64,000 bases of DNA from Adlercreutzia sp. ZJ473 (lineage in GTDB: Bacteria > Actinomycetota > Coriobacteriia > Coriobacteriales > Eggerthellaceae): the NCBI RefSeq assembly GCF_013185065.1, contig NZ_JAAVTO010000002.1, positions 1 to 64,000 of the forward strand, read 5' to 3'. This document shows positions 34,153-42,259 of the stretch, piece by piece. The notes under the pieces were generated by a model. The model was not told the origin of the DNA, did not search any database, and saw nothing but the letters and a program-made list of their open reading frames with translations. The position numbers were made by a program, and so were the translations under genes. Position 1 is the first letter of the stretch, and every line of letters begins with the position of its first letter.

Positions 34153-34293
34153 CCTTACTCCGCTTTACTCCGCCTTACTCCGTCATTTGGGGATTAGCCA
34201 GCGCAGTAGGCGCAGCAACGAAACGCGGTAGCGACCGTTCTGTGCTATCGCTGCCGTCGTTACTCCGCCTTACTCCGCCTTACTCCGTCATTT
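34153..34293. repeat. 36-bp direct repeat made of TTACTCCGCC decamers
   Basis: Three 10-bp units plus TCATTT occupy 34153-34188, and nearly the same 36 bp recur at 34258-34293 (three mismatches). In the second copy TCATTT includes the stop codon of the AlbA_2 gene on the minus strand. The 3' end of that gene seems to have been duplicated or to slip. Confidence 0.6.
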
Positions 34294-35730
34294 CGCGAGC
34301 GTATAGTGTTGGGAGGGGTCATTTGGTGCCGTCCCGTGCCAGACGAGGATCTGCTTATCAACAAGCCCCCGCAAGGTTCGGGCGCAGAGCTTGCTGCCCT
34401 TGCCGATCCGGTCGACGAGTCCCTTCGTCGTGACGCGCCCTTGCGCCATGGCAAGCTGCACTGCGGCGATTTCGTACTCGTTGAGCGTCTCGAGCACGTC
34501 AACGCCTACAACCTCCTCCAAGCTACCGCCGCGCCAGAGCATGCGAGACGAGATGCTGTTCTCGAGCGTCAGCATCACCGATGCGTTGTTCGGCTCCGAG
34601 AACATCGGAGGGTTCAGCAGGTAGGCGTCCATGTCCCCGTAGATGCGGTCGACGCCCTCGTTGAGCTCCCTCACCCAGCCTAGCTCAACGAGCGTCCTTG
34701 CTATGACGGGGTTTCGCGACCAGCGCGTGTGGCGAAGGTTCTCCAAGGTCACCAGGTTCGGAAGCTTGCCCGGGCTTTGTATCTCCATGCGGTCGTCGAA
34801 GATCGACACGCGGATGTAGTCGCCGCTGTACCCGTAGTTCCTGTGAGTAACGGCATTTACCACGCCTTCGAGCCAGGCGAACTCGGGGTATTCGGGAACT
34901 ACCTGGAACAAGCCGTCGTCCCCCAGCGACTGGAAATCTCGTAGTTGTTCGGAGACCATCGCCTTCACGCCGTCGAGGACCTTGGGGATGGGGCCGTCGA
35001 AGGTGCGGTCCTTGACGATGTTGAGCCTGCGCCCCGTTTCCCTCCCTATGCCATCGTAGCGCAGCACGCGAACGCGCGCCCAGGGCAAGTACTTCGGCGG
35101 GTACTCGGCGAACAGCAGGACGCCGGCGTTCGTCAGGTGCCCGTCGACGAGGAAGCCCCGGCTGCGAAGCACCTGCTCGTCTGAGGATCTGGTTCCCAGC
35201 GCGGCTTTGTAGCGCGCCATCACCTCCGGGTCAACGTCCTCGATAGAAGAGCGGTCGGCGATCTCGTCCTCGTAGCGACGTTGGTTCTTGTCGTACTCGA
35301 GCGCCGTCACCTGCTCGCGGTCAAGGCTGACGCTCTTGTCCTTCTGGCGGAGGAAGACAGCCTTGTCCCTCCGGCGGGCTATCACCCTCTCAGCGGACGG
35401 CTCGACGTCGATGACCAGGATAAGGTCGTCTTCGCCGTTCGAGTTGACGACGGGGATCTCTGCATATTTAACCCGAGGCGAGGGCTCACAACACGTGATG
35501 GCCGTCTGCCTGAAGCCCTCGATGTCATGCGCCTTGTCTCGTTTGAAGCCGGTGATCTCGCCGTCGTCCTCGATGCCGATGACGAGCTTGCCGCCCGCGA
35601 AGTTGGCGAAGGCGATGATGTGCTTCGCGATCTCGTCGGTGTCCTTGCGTGCGCTCTTCCGGTCGAAGTACTGGTTTTCCTTGACCGTGGCGAACACCTG
35701 CGGGTCGTTGGTGTCGATGGGCTGCTGCAT
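34288..35730 (-). CDS. AlbA_2 (Schlafen-like) ATP-binding-type regulator
   Basis: 480 aa. The N-terminal 120 residues (ENQYFDRKSARK, then IAFANFAGGKLVIGIEDDG) are the AlbA_2 domain. A middle part (VVNAVTHRNYGYSG) resembles the HATPase-like region of this family, and a winged helix sits at the C-terminus. Such proteins occur in many copies in Eggerthellaceae and are thought to be transcriptional regulators or part of conflict systems. ATG 35730 with GGAG upstream is preferred over 35760. It is divergent from an Abi gene only 46 bp away. Confidence 0.8.
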   Translation of the reverse strand: MQQPIDTNDPQVFATVKENQYFDRKSARKDTDEIAKHIIAFANFAGGKLVIGIEDDGEITGFKRDKAHDIEGFRQTAITCCEPSPRVKYAEIPVVNSNGEDDLILVIDVEPSAERVIARRRDKAVFLRQKDKSVSLDREQVTALEYDKNQRRYEDEIADRSSIEDVDPEVMARYKAALGTRSSDEQVLRSRGFLVDGHLTNAGVLLFAEYPPKYLPWARVRVLRYDGIGRETGRRLNIVKDRTFDGPIPKVLDGVKAMVSEQLRDFQSLGDDGLFQVVPEYPEFAWLEGVVNAVTHRNYGYSGDYIRVSIFDDRMEIQSPGKLPNLVTLENLRHTRWSRNPVIARTLVELGWVRELNEGVDRIYGDMDAYLLNPPMFSEPNNASVMLTLENSISSRMLWRGGSLEEVVGVDVLETLNEYEIAAVQLAMAQGRVTTKGLVDRIGKGSKLCARTLRGLVDKQILVWHGTAPNDPSQHYTLAK

Positions 35731-35776
35731 CCGTTCTCCGTTCCTTGTGCTCTCGTCCATTGTACCAGTGCCGAAT

Positions 35777-36451
35777 ATGGGAGGACGAACGTGCGGTTTC
35801 GAATACGGCGGCGATGACAATGCTGTGCTCGATCTGTATCTATGGAACATCGGTCTCGCTCAATCGGTACTGCGGGATGCTTCTTTTTTCGAGGTCGCTC
35901 TCAGGAATGCTTACGATCGCGCCATCACGGCAGCCCTTGATGGTGACGGTCACTGGTTGTTCGATGGATCGCCTCCCGTCAGACGACCGATTCTTAGAAC
36001 ATATAGGCGCAGGCAGGCCAATGATGCCAACAGGATCAATCGCGACGTCATCGACCACTTGAGAGCTGGTCTCAGGGGAAATGCCACATCTGATGATGCC
36101 ATATCTAATCTGACCTTGGGCTTCTGGGCGCACATGACCGATCGAAACCATGAACGCGATCTGTGGATTCCAGCCCTTCATAAGGTGTGGCCAAAGGGCA
36201 CTTCTCGCAGCGACATCAACAATCGCATCTCGGAGATAAACATAGTTCGCAACCGTGCCGCCCATCATGAGCATTTGTTTGCTCCTGCTGGTTCTGTTTG
36301 CTCGACGTTGGAATCATGCCAAGAGGCAGTCTTGCTGTTTTCGCAACTGGAGCCAGAAGCTTACGGCTACATATACGGAAACAATGATGGAGAATGCTCT
36401 GTGAGCGAGTTCGCTGGCAATAATCCCGCACCCTGCAGCATCGTGATTTAG
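35777..36451 (+). CDS. Abi-like abortive-infection protein, slightly short N-terminus
   Basis: 224 aa of the Abi_2 family: YLWNIGLAQSVLRDASFFEV, ALRNAYDRAI, and near the C-terminus RNRAAHHEHLFAP with the conserved RNxxxHHE of the HEPN-like RNase site. It starts about 10-15 residues later than is usual and has no clear ribosome-binding site, so the N-terminus may have been lost when it met the AlbA_2 gene. HEPN RNases of this group act in anti-phage abortive infection. Lower GC than neighbours suggests transfer. Confidence 0.75.
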   Translation: MGGRTCGFEYGGDDNAVLDLYLWNIGLAQSVLRDASFFEVALRNAYDRAITAALDGDGHWLFDGSPPVRRPILRTYRRRQANDANRINRDVIDHLRAGLRGNATSDDAISNLTLGFWAHMTDRNHERDLWIPALHKVWPKGTSRSDINNRISEINIVRNRAAHHEHLFAPAGSVCSTLESCQEAVLLFSQLEPEAYGYIYGNNDGECSVSEFAGNNPAPCSIVI

Positions 36452-36534
36452 CCTGTTCGCCTCACCAGGCGCCGCTTCTTTTTTGCTGCCTTTGCCGCGT
36501 TTTCGTTGGTGCTTCTGAGCTCGCACATGAATCG

Positions 36535-36816
36535 TTAAGCGGTGGTTACGTCCAGCTTCAACCCGAAGGCCCTTACAACCTTTTGAACTGTGTCAAACGA
36601 TGGGTTTCCCGTAGGCGAAAGCGCTTTGTAGAGGCCATCGCGAGTGACTCCGGTCTCTTTAGAGAGCTGGGTCATACCCTTTGCACGAGCGATGTCGCCA
36701 AGGGCAGCTGCGATCACTGACGTGTCGCCATCTTCCAGAGCAGCATTAAGGTAGGCGGCCATGTCCTCATCTGTTGCAAGGTATTCGGACACATCCCATT
36801 TCGTAGCTTTTTTCAT
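36535..36816 (-). CDS. higA: HigA-like antitoxin (HI1420 family)
   Basis: 93 aa with a helix-turn-helix near residues 45-75 (KGMTQLSKETGVTRDGLYKA) and the VVRAFGLKLDV tail of the addiction-module antidote family. It follows the toxin gene by 8 bp, matching the toxin-first order of HigBA. It should neutralise the toxin and repress the promoter. Confidence 0.85.
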   Translation of the reverse strand: MKKATKWDVSEYLATDEDMAAYLNAALEDGDTSVIAAALGDIARAKGMTQLSKETGVTRDGLYKALSPTGNPSFDTVQKVVRAFGLKLDVTTA

Positions 36817-36824
36817 CCTTGCTC

Positions 36825-37124
36825 CTATTGCTCATATTCAGCATTGAGTCTCTTGGCTTTCTCTATATCCTTCTCCTGCGATGATTTGTCTCCACCGATC
36901 AGGAGCAGAAGAATCTCCCTGCCATGTTGCGAGTAATACACGCGATAGCCTGGACCATAATCGATTCGAAGTTCGTGCACGCCATCGCCGACGGGCTTAG
37001 TATCGCCAAGGTTCCCCGTCAGAGAGATTCGCTTGAGCCGCACGTTGATGCGCGCTCGAGCATCGACGTCTTTCAGACGCTTGAGCCATTTTGCGAATTC
37101 GTCTGTTTGCCGGATGCTGATCAT
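36825..37124 (-). CDS. higB: HigB/RelE-like toxin (HI1419 family)
   Basis: 99 aa, RelE fold: DEFAKWLKRLKDVDARARIN, GDGVHELRIDYGPGYRVYY, and the basic C-terminal region. It is predicted to be a ribosome-dependent mRNA endonuclease. The ATG lies at the expected transcription start and no Shine-Dalgarno motif is present, so the mRNA looks leaderless. Confidence 0.85.
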   Translation of the reverse strand: MISIRQTDEFAKWLKRLKDVDARARINVRLKRISLTGNLGDTKPVGDGVHELRIDYGPGYRVYYSQHGREILLLLIGGDKSSQEKDIEKAKRLNAEYEQ

Positions 37125-37130
37125 TTTTGA

Positions 37131-37159
37131 ATTGTATACTGTATTCTACGTTTTGTCAA
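37131..37159 (-). promoter_or_regulatory. higBA promoter
   Basis: On the minus strand TTGACA (37154-37159) and TACAAT (37131-37136) are exactly 17 bp apart. Initiation about 7 nt after the -10 box falls on the toxin ATG at 37124. GTATAC and GAATAC/GTATTC symmetry inside it may be the HigA operator. Confidence 0.7.
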
Positions 37160-37176
37160 TTGTCTAGAAGGTGCTA

Positions 37177-37392
37177 TCAGATCGCATGCGCACGGACGAC
37201 GGACCCCTCCTCTCCGTACCAGCGCAAGCGGTACTCCCAGGTGTCCATGGTGACGCCGACCTCTGCCGTGCCCTGCACCTTCTCGGCCATCGTGTCCTGG
37301 ATGATGCTGTCATCGAACTGGATGCGGACCTCGCCCTCGTCGGAGATGGGCTCGCTCACGCCGACGCCTCCATACATCGCACCAATATGCAT
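37177..37392 (-). CDS. hypothetical protein, 71 aa
   Basis: The minus-strand frame from ATG 37392 reads like a real acidic protein (MHIGAMYGGVGVSEPISDEG, then IQFDDSIIQDTMAEKV and DTWEYRLRWYGEEG). No family is recognised. It is divergent from the TIGR04076 gene 79 bp away. It could also be the C-terminal part of a lost larger gene. Confidence 0.35.
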   Translation of the reverse strand: MHIGAMYGGVGVSEPISDEGEVRIQFDDSIIQDTMAEKVQGTAEVGVTMDTWEYRLRWYGEEGSVVRAHAI

Positions 37393-37471
37393 GACAAAGC
37401 ATCCGCCCTCGTCACAACCCTGCCCATGCCTTAAAATGCTTGATACGAAGAGTTGCGGAAGGAGACGGGCC

Positions 37472-37882
37472 ATGCGGCACGAATGCAGGATCACGGTTTT
37501 GGAGACCAAGTGCTTCGAGGACTACCAGGAGAAGTATTTGGCCGACCCCAAGTCGGGCCCGTGTCCGTTCTTCAAGCCGGGAGACACCTTCCTGCTTAAG
37601 CGCACGCCCCAGCAAGATGACTTCTACCACCTGATGAACGGGAAGTTCTGCGGCGAGGCGTGGGATGCCGTAAGCCGCTACGTGTACGCCGCTCTGCAGG
37701 GTGGCTCCATCATGAAAAGCTGGACGAACGACGACCGCATGATGATTGCCTGCTGCAACGATGGCACGCGCCCTGTCATCTTTAAGATCGAGCGCATCGA
37801 CATACCCGAGAACGTCGAAGAGGAAGAGTGGCTGGCTAAGCAGGACTTCACGAACGCTGAAGAGGACGCCTACACCGGATAA
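37472..37882 (+). CDS. TIGR04076 family protein
   Basis: 136 aa. CRITVLETKCFEDYQEKYL at the start, GPCPFFKPGDTFLL, GEAWDAVSRYVYAALQGG and later CCNDGTRPVIFKIE are the conserved blocks of TIGR04076. The paired Cys suggest metal binding or redox activity, but function is unknown. GGAAGGAG precedes the ATG. Confidence 0.8.
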   Translation: MRHECRITVLETKCFEDYQEKYLADPKSGPCPFFKPGDTFLLKRTPQQDDFYHLMNGKFCGEAWDAVSRYVYAALQGGSIMKSWTNDDRMMIACCNDGTRPVIFKIERIDIPENVEEEEWLAKQDFTNAEEDAYTG

Positions 37883-38238
37883 CGATGCTCCAGCTGCCTA
37901 GGGCTCATGCGCTGATAGGGACGAGAAGGCATAGCGTGGCAAATCGCGCTAGACGTTCGTCTTGGCGTCTTATCGCTATCGCAATTATGTTAAAGCTGCT
38001 TTGACATAATTGCATCATGAAGGTGATGACCGACACAGAGAAGCCCTGCGAGGTCGGGGAGGTTCGATAGGCTGACTCCCTGTTTTGACTTTTCCAAATG
38101 CGGGTACAATCAAATGGTCAATAGATGTACGCATTATCATGAGGCTTGAGTCAGGTGTTTTTGACGTGATTTGACGTGTTGGGAGCGCCCGCTTTAAGGT
38201 GCGCAAAGAATTGTACGATACCGGAGGTGGAGAGGGCT
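37883..38238. other. intergenic region with long palindrome and repeat copy 3
   Basis: It contains a 33-bp palindrome (37981-38013), a possible TTGACT/TACAAT pair near 38089-38112 with tight spacing, an 11-codon frame near 38139, and the diverged third copy of the GTGCGCAA-ATTGTACG repeat (38191-38217). No gene is recognised. Confidence 0.45.
37981..38013. promoter_or_regulatory. 33-bp near-perfect palindrome
   Basis: GCAATTATGTTAAAGC is followed by one T and then by its reverse complement with a single mismatch. Such size and symmetry point to an operator or recombination site; it contains TTGACAT that could serve as -35. Confidence 0.55.
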
Positions 38239-38733
38239 TTGGCGAACGCGCTTACCGTAGGCAGGATCGCGCTCAGCGTCGCCCTGCTCATACCGGTTGC
38301 GCTCTCGCCGGCCTTCCTCGCCATCTACGTCCTTGCCGGCCTGACAGACATGCTCGATGGCTTCGTGGCGAGGAGGACGGGGACGGAAAGCGAGCTCGGC
38401 GCCAGGCTCGACAGCGTTGCGGATGCCGCTCTCGTCATCGTCTGCCTGGTGAAGATACTGCCCGCCGTCTCGGCGCCGCCGTGGCTGTGGGCTTGGATCG
38501 CGGCGATAGCCATGGTGAAGGCGGCGAATGTGATAAGCGGCCTTGTGGTGGCGAAGCGCCTGGTCATGCCTCACACCGTCGCCAACAAGGCCGCAGGGCT
38601 CGTGACGTTCCTCGTGCCGTTCGCCATCCCGTTCTTGGGCATCGCCGTCCCAGCTGTTCCCGCGTGCGTCGTGGCGACGTTCGCGGCAGTCCAGGAAGGG
38701 CATCTCATCAGGACAGGCTCCGTCGACCTATGA
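38239..38733 (+). CDS. CDP-alcohol phosphatidyltransferase
   Basis: 164 aa from a TTG start behind GGAGGTGGAGAGGG. The family signature D-G-x2-A-R-x8-G-x3-D-x3-D is complete (Asp40, Gly41, Ala44, Arg45, Gly54, Asp58, Asp62), followed by four further membrane helices. It should swap CMP of a CDP-alcohol for an alcohol in the membrane, in phospholipid or related synthesis. It is shorter than typical PgsA and its acceptor is unknown. It stands alone, convergent to the flavodoxin gene. Confidence 0.85.
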   Translation: MANALTVGRIALSVALLIPVALSPAFLAIYVLAGLTDMLDGFVARRTGTESELGARLDSVADAALVIVCLVKILPAVSAPPWLWAWIAAIAMVKAANVISGLVVAKRLVMPHTVANKAAGLVTFLVPFAIPFLGIAVPAVPACVVATFAAVQEGHLIRTGSVDL

Positions 38734-38738
38734 TGCCC

Positions 38739-39239
38739 TTAGTTCCACGTCCCTGCGTATTCTGCCAAGGGCTCAAGCTGCGCCTTGTCGGAATGGTCGA
38801 ACGATGTTCCCAGCATCTCGACCATGAAGTCCCCCTGGCGGTCGCGGTCGCTCTTCTTGGCCGTGGACTTCTTCACCGCCTTCAAGATCATTCTTTGGGG
38901 CAGCCCGAGCTTGTCGAGGCGGAGGCCGCCCTCCAGATAGAAGAGCGGAGTGTCCGCCAGCTTGTTCTGCTCTCGAATGCTGGCGACAACCTCTTCGAAG
39001 GGGGGAGTGCAGCCGACGGCGAACACGGCGTCAGGCGTTGCGATGTCGCGCAGCTTGTCCAGCCCCATGATCGCGTTTCCCATGACCCAACCGCCGAAGA
39101 TGATCCGATCGTATGCGCCAAGCTCGGCTTTGCCGAGCTTTTTCAGCGATACGCAAGGGCAGCTTAGGCGCTCGGATAGCTCAAGCGCATACTGCTCAGT
39201 GAATCCAGTGTTGGAGCTATAGATTACGATCGTCCCCAT
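38739..39239 (-). CDS. flavodoxin-like protein
   Basis: 166 aa. The phosphate loop for FMN is YSSNTGFTEQYA near residue 7, followed by flavodoxin strands (RIIFGGWVMG, AVFAVGCTPP). Length and the long C-terminal tail resemble protoporphyrinogen-oxidase-like flavodoxins, but the function is uncertain. It overlaps the MarR gene by 23 bp and must be cotranscribed. Confidence 0.8.
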   Translation of the reverse strand: MGTIVIYSSNTGFTEQYALELSERLSCPCVSLKKLGKAELGAYDRIIFGGWVMGNAIMGLDKLRDIATPDAVFAVGCTPPFEEVVASIREQNKLADTPLFYLEGGLRLDKLGLPQRMILKAVKKSTAKKSDRDRQGDFMVEMLGTSFDHSDKAQLEPLAEYAGTWN

Positions 39240-39714
39240 GCTCTCCTCCTCTGAGCTTCTCGGTGTTTTCGATAAGCTGCATGAATGTTCGAGCCATGCT
39301 GCTGATCACGTCATCGGGAGTATCCGCGAAAATCTGCCGCATTGCCTGATCGCTTGCCTGCTCATGCTGGCTTCTGAACTGCAGGGCTTTCTCGGTCAGG
39401 GTTATTCGCTGCTTGCGCTTGTCTGCTTCGTCCTGCTGAAACTGCAGGTAGCCGGCCGACTTCAGCTTGGACAAAACCTGCTTTGCGTTTTGGTGTGAGC
39501 AGCCGAGCAGGTCGGCCATGTCCTTGATGGTCGGCGGCTCCGGAAACAAGGTGACGCAGTTCATGAAGAAGACCTGCTTCCAGCTCAGCTCCGCAAAATA
39601 AGCGTCTGCCGCCGCTTGGAAGCTGTTGTTGAAGCGGTTGATCAGGCCGATGAGGAAGTAGCTTTCTCCTATCTGCTCAGAATCGATCCCCGCAAAGACG
39701 TTGCCCATGTCCAT
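39217..39714 (-). CDS. MarR-family regulator
   Basis: 165 aa with a winged helix (PPTIKDMADLLGCSHQNAKQ, wing EADKRKQRITLTEKA). It overlaps the flavodoxin gene downstream, so it likely controls itself and a redox response. GAGGAACGG precedes the ATG. Confidence 0.85.
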   Translation of the reverse strand: MDMGNVFAGIDSEQIGESYFLIGLINRFNNSFQAAADAYFAELSWKQVFFMNCVTLFPEPPTIKDMADLLGCSHQNAKQVLSKLKSAGYLQFQQDEADKRKQRITLTEKALQFRSQHEQASDQAMRQIFADTPDDVISSMARTFMQLIENTEKLRGGEHGDDRNL

Positions 39715-39752
39715 CCGTTCCTCAAGATATGGAAGATATTACCTACCATGTC

Positions 39753-39781
39753 ATTATACAAGAGGTTACCTTTATTGTTAA
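39753..39781 (-). promoter_or_regulatory. MarR-flavodoxin promoter
   Basis: On the minus strand TTAACA (39776-39781) and TATAAT (39753-39758) are 17 bp apart. Direct repeats AGGTAA flank the -10 region and may be the MarR operator. Confidence 0.6.
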
Positions 39782-39854
39782 GGCGCTTTTTTTGCAAGAT
39801 GGTAGAGCTGTGTTGATGACGGCATGGTCCTGCTACGAGCTGTTGCGTCCCCCT

Positions 39855-39929
39855 ATGAGGGGCTGAGGGAAGGCCGCCTGCGAAGCGATGCGTCTGAAGA
39901 CGGAGGCCCAGCGCAGGAGCGAGGAGGCC
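39855..39929 (+). pseudogene. ABC-F linker fragment (echo copy)
   Basis: This 75-bp stretch aligns end to end with positions 12100-12174 of the ABC-F gene; the right half reads RLKTEAQRRSEEA against RLKAEARRRSEEA there. Stop codons and indels disable the left half. It lies alone between the MarR and acetyltransferase genes. Confidence 0.6.
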
Positions 39930-40045
39930 GGGTGGCTCTCCTTGGTATGCCCCATGGGCATGATGCAAATTGCATTATAGGTAATGAGGATTTCCTGCTT
40001 GCTGATGCATACTTGAGCGAAAGAGAATCAAGAGAAGGGGCCGTC

Positions 40046-40690
40046 ATGGAGCTTGAAGACTACCTTGACCATTTGAGCAGCGGAAAGACGGTTGACGGCG
40101 GATCGGAGATGCACGAGTTCATGCACCTGGTCAGCCAAGAGGCCATTCGCATCTGCGCCGACATCAACTCCTCCTACCACACGCCCGAAGAGCTCACGAT
40201 GCTCTTCGCGGAGCTGACGGGCCGCCCTGTCCCAGAGGGCTTTGCCCTGTTCCCGCCGTTCAACGCGGACTGCGGGAAGAACATCCATCTGGGGAGGAAC
40301 GTGTTCGTCAACAGCGGCTGCAAGTTCCAGGACCAGGGCGGCATCTACATCGGCGACCGCGCGCTCATCGGGCACAACGTGGTCCTGGCAACGCTCAACC
40401 ACCCGCTCGACCCTGCCAGGCGCTCAAGCCTCGAGCCTGCGCCCATACGCATCGAAGAGGACGTCTGGATCGGGTCGGGCGCCATCGTGCTGCCCGGCGT
40501 TCGCATCGGACGCGGTTCGGTGGTTGCGGCGGGCGCGGTCGTCACGAAGGACGTCCCGGCCATGACCGTGGTCGGCGGCGTCCCCGCCAAGCCCATCAAG
40601 AAGATCGACGCGCCTTCGGGCTTCCAGGAGCCGCTGCCTCCCTCTTCGGCGCCGGGAAGAGACGCGGCAGCTCGGCCGCAAGCCGTCTGA
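40046..40690 (+). CDS. maltose/galactoside O-acetyltransferase-like (left-handed beta helix)
   Basis: 214 aa. After a helical N-terminus come hexapeptide repeats (IGDRALIGHNVVLATLNH, VWIGSGAIVLPGVRIGRGSV, TVVGGVPAKPI), with His in LNHP as catalytic base. The enzyme should move acetyl from acetyl-CoA to a sugar or other hydroxyl. ATG 40046 follows GAAGGGG; the upstream open frame is the ABC-F echo and is rejected. The C-terminal 35 residues are extended and low-complexity. Confidence 0.85.
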   Translation: MELEDYLDHLSSGKTVDGGSEMHEFMHLVSQEAIRICADINSSYHTPEELTMLFAELTGRPVPEGFALFPPFNADCGKNIHLGRNVFVNSGCKFQDQGGIYIGDRALIGHNVVLATLNHPLDPARRSSLEPAPIRIEEDVWIGSGAIVLPGVRIGRGSVVAAGAVVTKDVPAMTVVGGVPAKPIKKIDAPSGFQEPLPPSSAPGRDAAARPQAV

Positions 40691-40710
40691 CGGGGGCGTG
40701 GGTGAGCACC

Positions 40711-41265
40711 ATGGCCAAGGCAGTCACGCGCATCATCTCAGCCGCTCTCCTTCTCGGCGCTCTCGCTCTCGCGGGATGCGCGGGATCCGGCAGCGAAGGC
40801 GGCGGCAGCCCGACTGACAGCCAGTCCTCTGGCGTGCATGCGGAAGCGCAAGAAGGCGAGCGCGAAGAGCTGAAAAGCGCTGGGCAGAAGGAGGAGCCTC
40901 CGATGCGGCGGTCGGCTGCAACAGCGATGATGGCGATTGGCGACGCGCAGTTCAGCATCGATCTGGCTGACAACGAGACGGCGGCGGCCTTCGCGGCAAC
41001 GCTCCCCATGGAAGCGGAGATGTCCGAGCTGAACGGCAACGAGAAGTACGTCTACCTCGATGCGGCATTACCTGCGAGTCCGGCAAGTCCGGGCGCCATA
41101 GAGGCGGGCGACGTGATGCTCTATGGCGACAACTGTCTCGTTGTGTTCTACGAGCCGCATCAGACCGCGTACTCCTATACGAGGATCGGCAGAGTCTCCG
41201 ACGCGTCGGGCTTGGCTGCTGCGGTTGGAAGCGAATCGGTAAGCGCAAGATTCACGCTGGCCTGA
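40711..41265 (+). CDS. lipoprotein with cyclophilin-like domain
   Basis: About 184 aa. A signal peptide ends in lipobox LAGC near residue 23, followed by a Gly/Ser-rich linker and a C-terminal domain (FAATLPMEAEMSELNGNEKY, ending SVSARFTLA) typical of the cyclophilin-like fold family. It should be anchored outside the membrane. A GTG three codons upstream (40702) is also possible. It sits between an acetyltransferase and a CMD-cupin enzyme, a grouping seen in Eggerthellaceae. Function is unknown. Confidence 0.75.
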   Translation: MAKAVTRIISAALLLGALALAGCAGSGSEGGGSPTDSQSSGVHAEAQEGEREELKSAGQKEEPPMRRSAATAMMAIGDAQFSIDLADNETAAAFAATLPMEAEMSELNGNEKYVYLDAALPASPASPGAIEAGDVMLYGDNCLVVFYEPHQTAYSYTRIGRVSDASGLAAAVGSESVSARFTLA

Positions 41266-41494
41266 TGCAATGGCAACCAGGCTAGGCAGAGCCCGCGGAA
41301 AAGGATGAGAGACGGTTGCGCAGGTTTCCCCTGCCCAGATCCACGGGGATGATGCCTGGCGGGCTTTCGCGCCTCTAGCTCTAGAGCTTGTGCTTGCCGA
41401 GCTCGTCGAAGGGGGCCTATGAAGCGCTCGACGGAGCACGGCGCAGCCTTATAATGGTGGCTGGCAGATAATAGCGTCACAAGGGAAGGAAGAG

Positions 41495-42259
41495 ATGGTA
41501 GCCATGGCAATCAAGCAGACCGCAGGGCGCGAGCAGCTGGGGGATTTCGCGCCTGAGTTCGCGCGCCTGAACGACGACGTCTTGTTCGGCGAGGTGTGGA
41601 ACCGGCAGGACAGGCTCTCCCTCCGCGACCGCAGCCTGGTGACCGTGGTGTCGCTCATGGCGCAGGGCCTCGTTGACCCGTCTTTCGAGTATCACCTGAT
41701 CAGCGCCAAGAACAACGGCATCACGAAATCCGAGATAGCCGAGATACTCACCCATGCCGCCTTCTACGCCGGTTGGCCCAAGGCATGGGCCGCCTTCCGC
41801 ATGGCTGCGAAGGTCTGGGCCGAAGAGCCTGCGGACGAAGAGGGCGGACGTGCCGCCCATGAGCGCACCTGCATCTTCCCCGTCGGCGAGCCCAATGCGG
41901 CGTATGCCCAGTATTTCGTCGGGAACAGCTACCTCGCGCCCATCTCCACGGAGCAGGTGGCGTTCTTCAACGTGACCTTCGAGCCGGGGTGCCGCAACAA
42001 CTGGCATGTCCATCATGCGAGCGAGGGCGGCGGGCAGATGCTCGTCTGCGTCGCTGGTCGCGGCTGGTACCAGGAATGGGGGAAGCCTGCCCAGAAGATG
42101 CTGCCGGGCGACGTCATCCACATCCCTGCGAACGTGAAGCACTGGCACGGCGCGGCTGCTGACAGCTGGTTCTCGCACCTGGCCTTCGAGATCGAGGGGG
42201 CTGACGCGTCCAACGAGTGGCTCGAGCCGGTAGGCGAAGCTGACTACGAAAACCTCTGA
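41495..42259 (+). CDS. carboxymuconolactone decarboxylase-like plus cupin protein
   Basis: 254 aa. Residues 20-105 are a CMD/AhpD-like helical domain (RSLVTVVSLMAQGL, THAAFYAGWPKAW) without the CxxC of AhpD. Residues 150-240 are a cupin with metal ligands in NNWHVHH and VKHWHGA. The fused form is common in anaerobes beside flavodoxin and aldo-keto genes; substrate unknown. AAGGAAGGAAGAG precedes the ATG. Confidence 0.8.
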   Translation: MVAMAIKQTAGREQLGDFAPEFARLNDDVLFGEVWNRQDRLSLRDRSLVTVVSLMAQGLVDPSFEYHLISAKNNGITKSEIAEILTHAAFYAGWPKAWAAFRMAAKVWAEEPADEEGGRAAHERTCIFPVGEPNAAYAQYFVGNSYLAPISTEQVAFFNVTFEPGCRNNWHVHHASEGGGQMLVCVAGRGWYQEWGKPAQKMLPGDVIHIPANVKHWHGAAADSWFSHLAFEIEGADASNEWLEPVGEADYENL

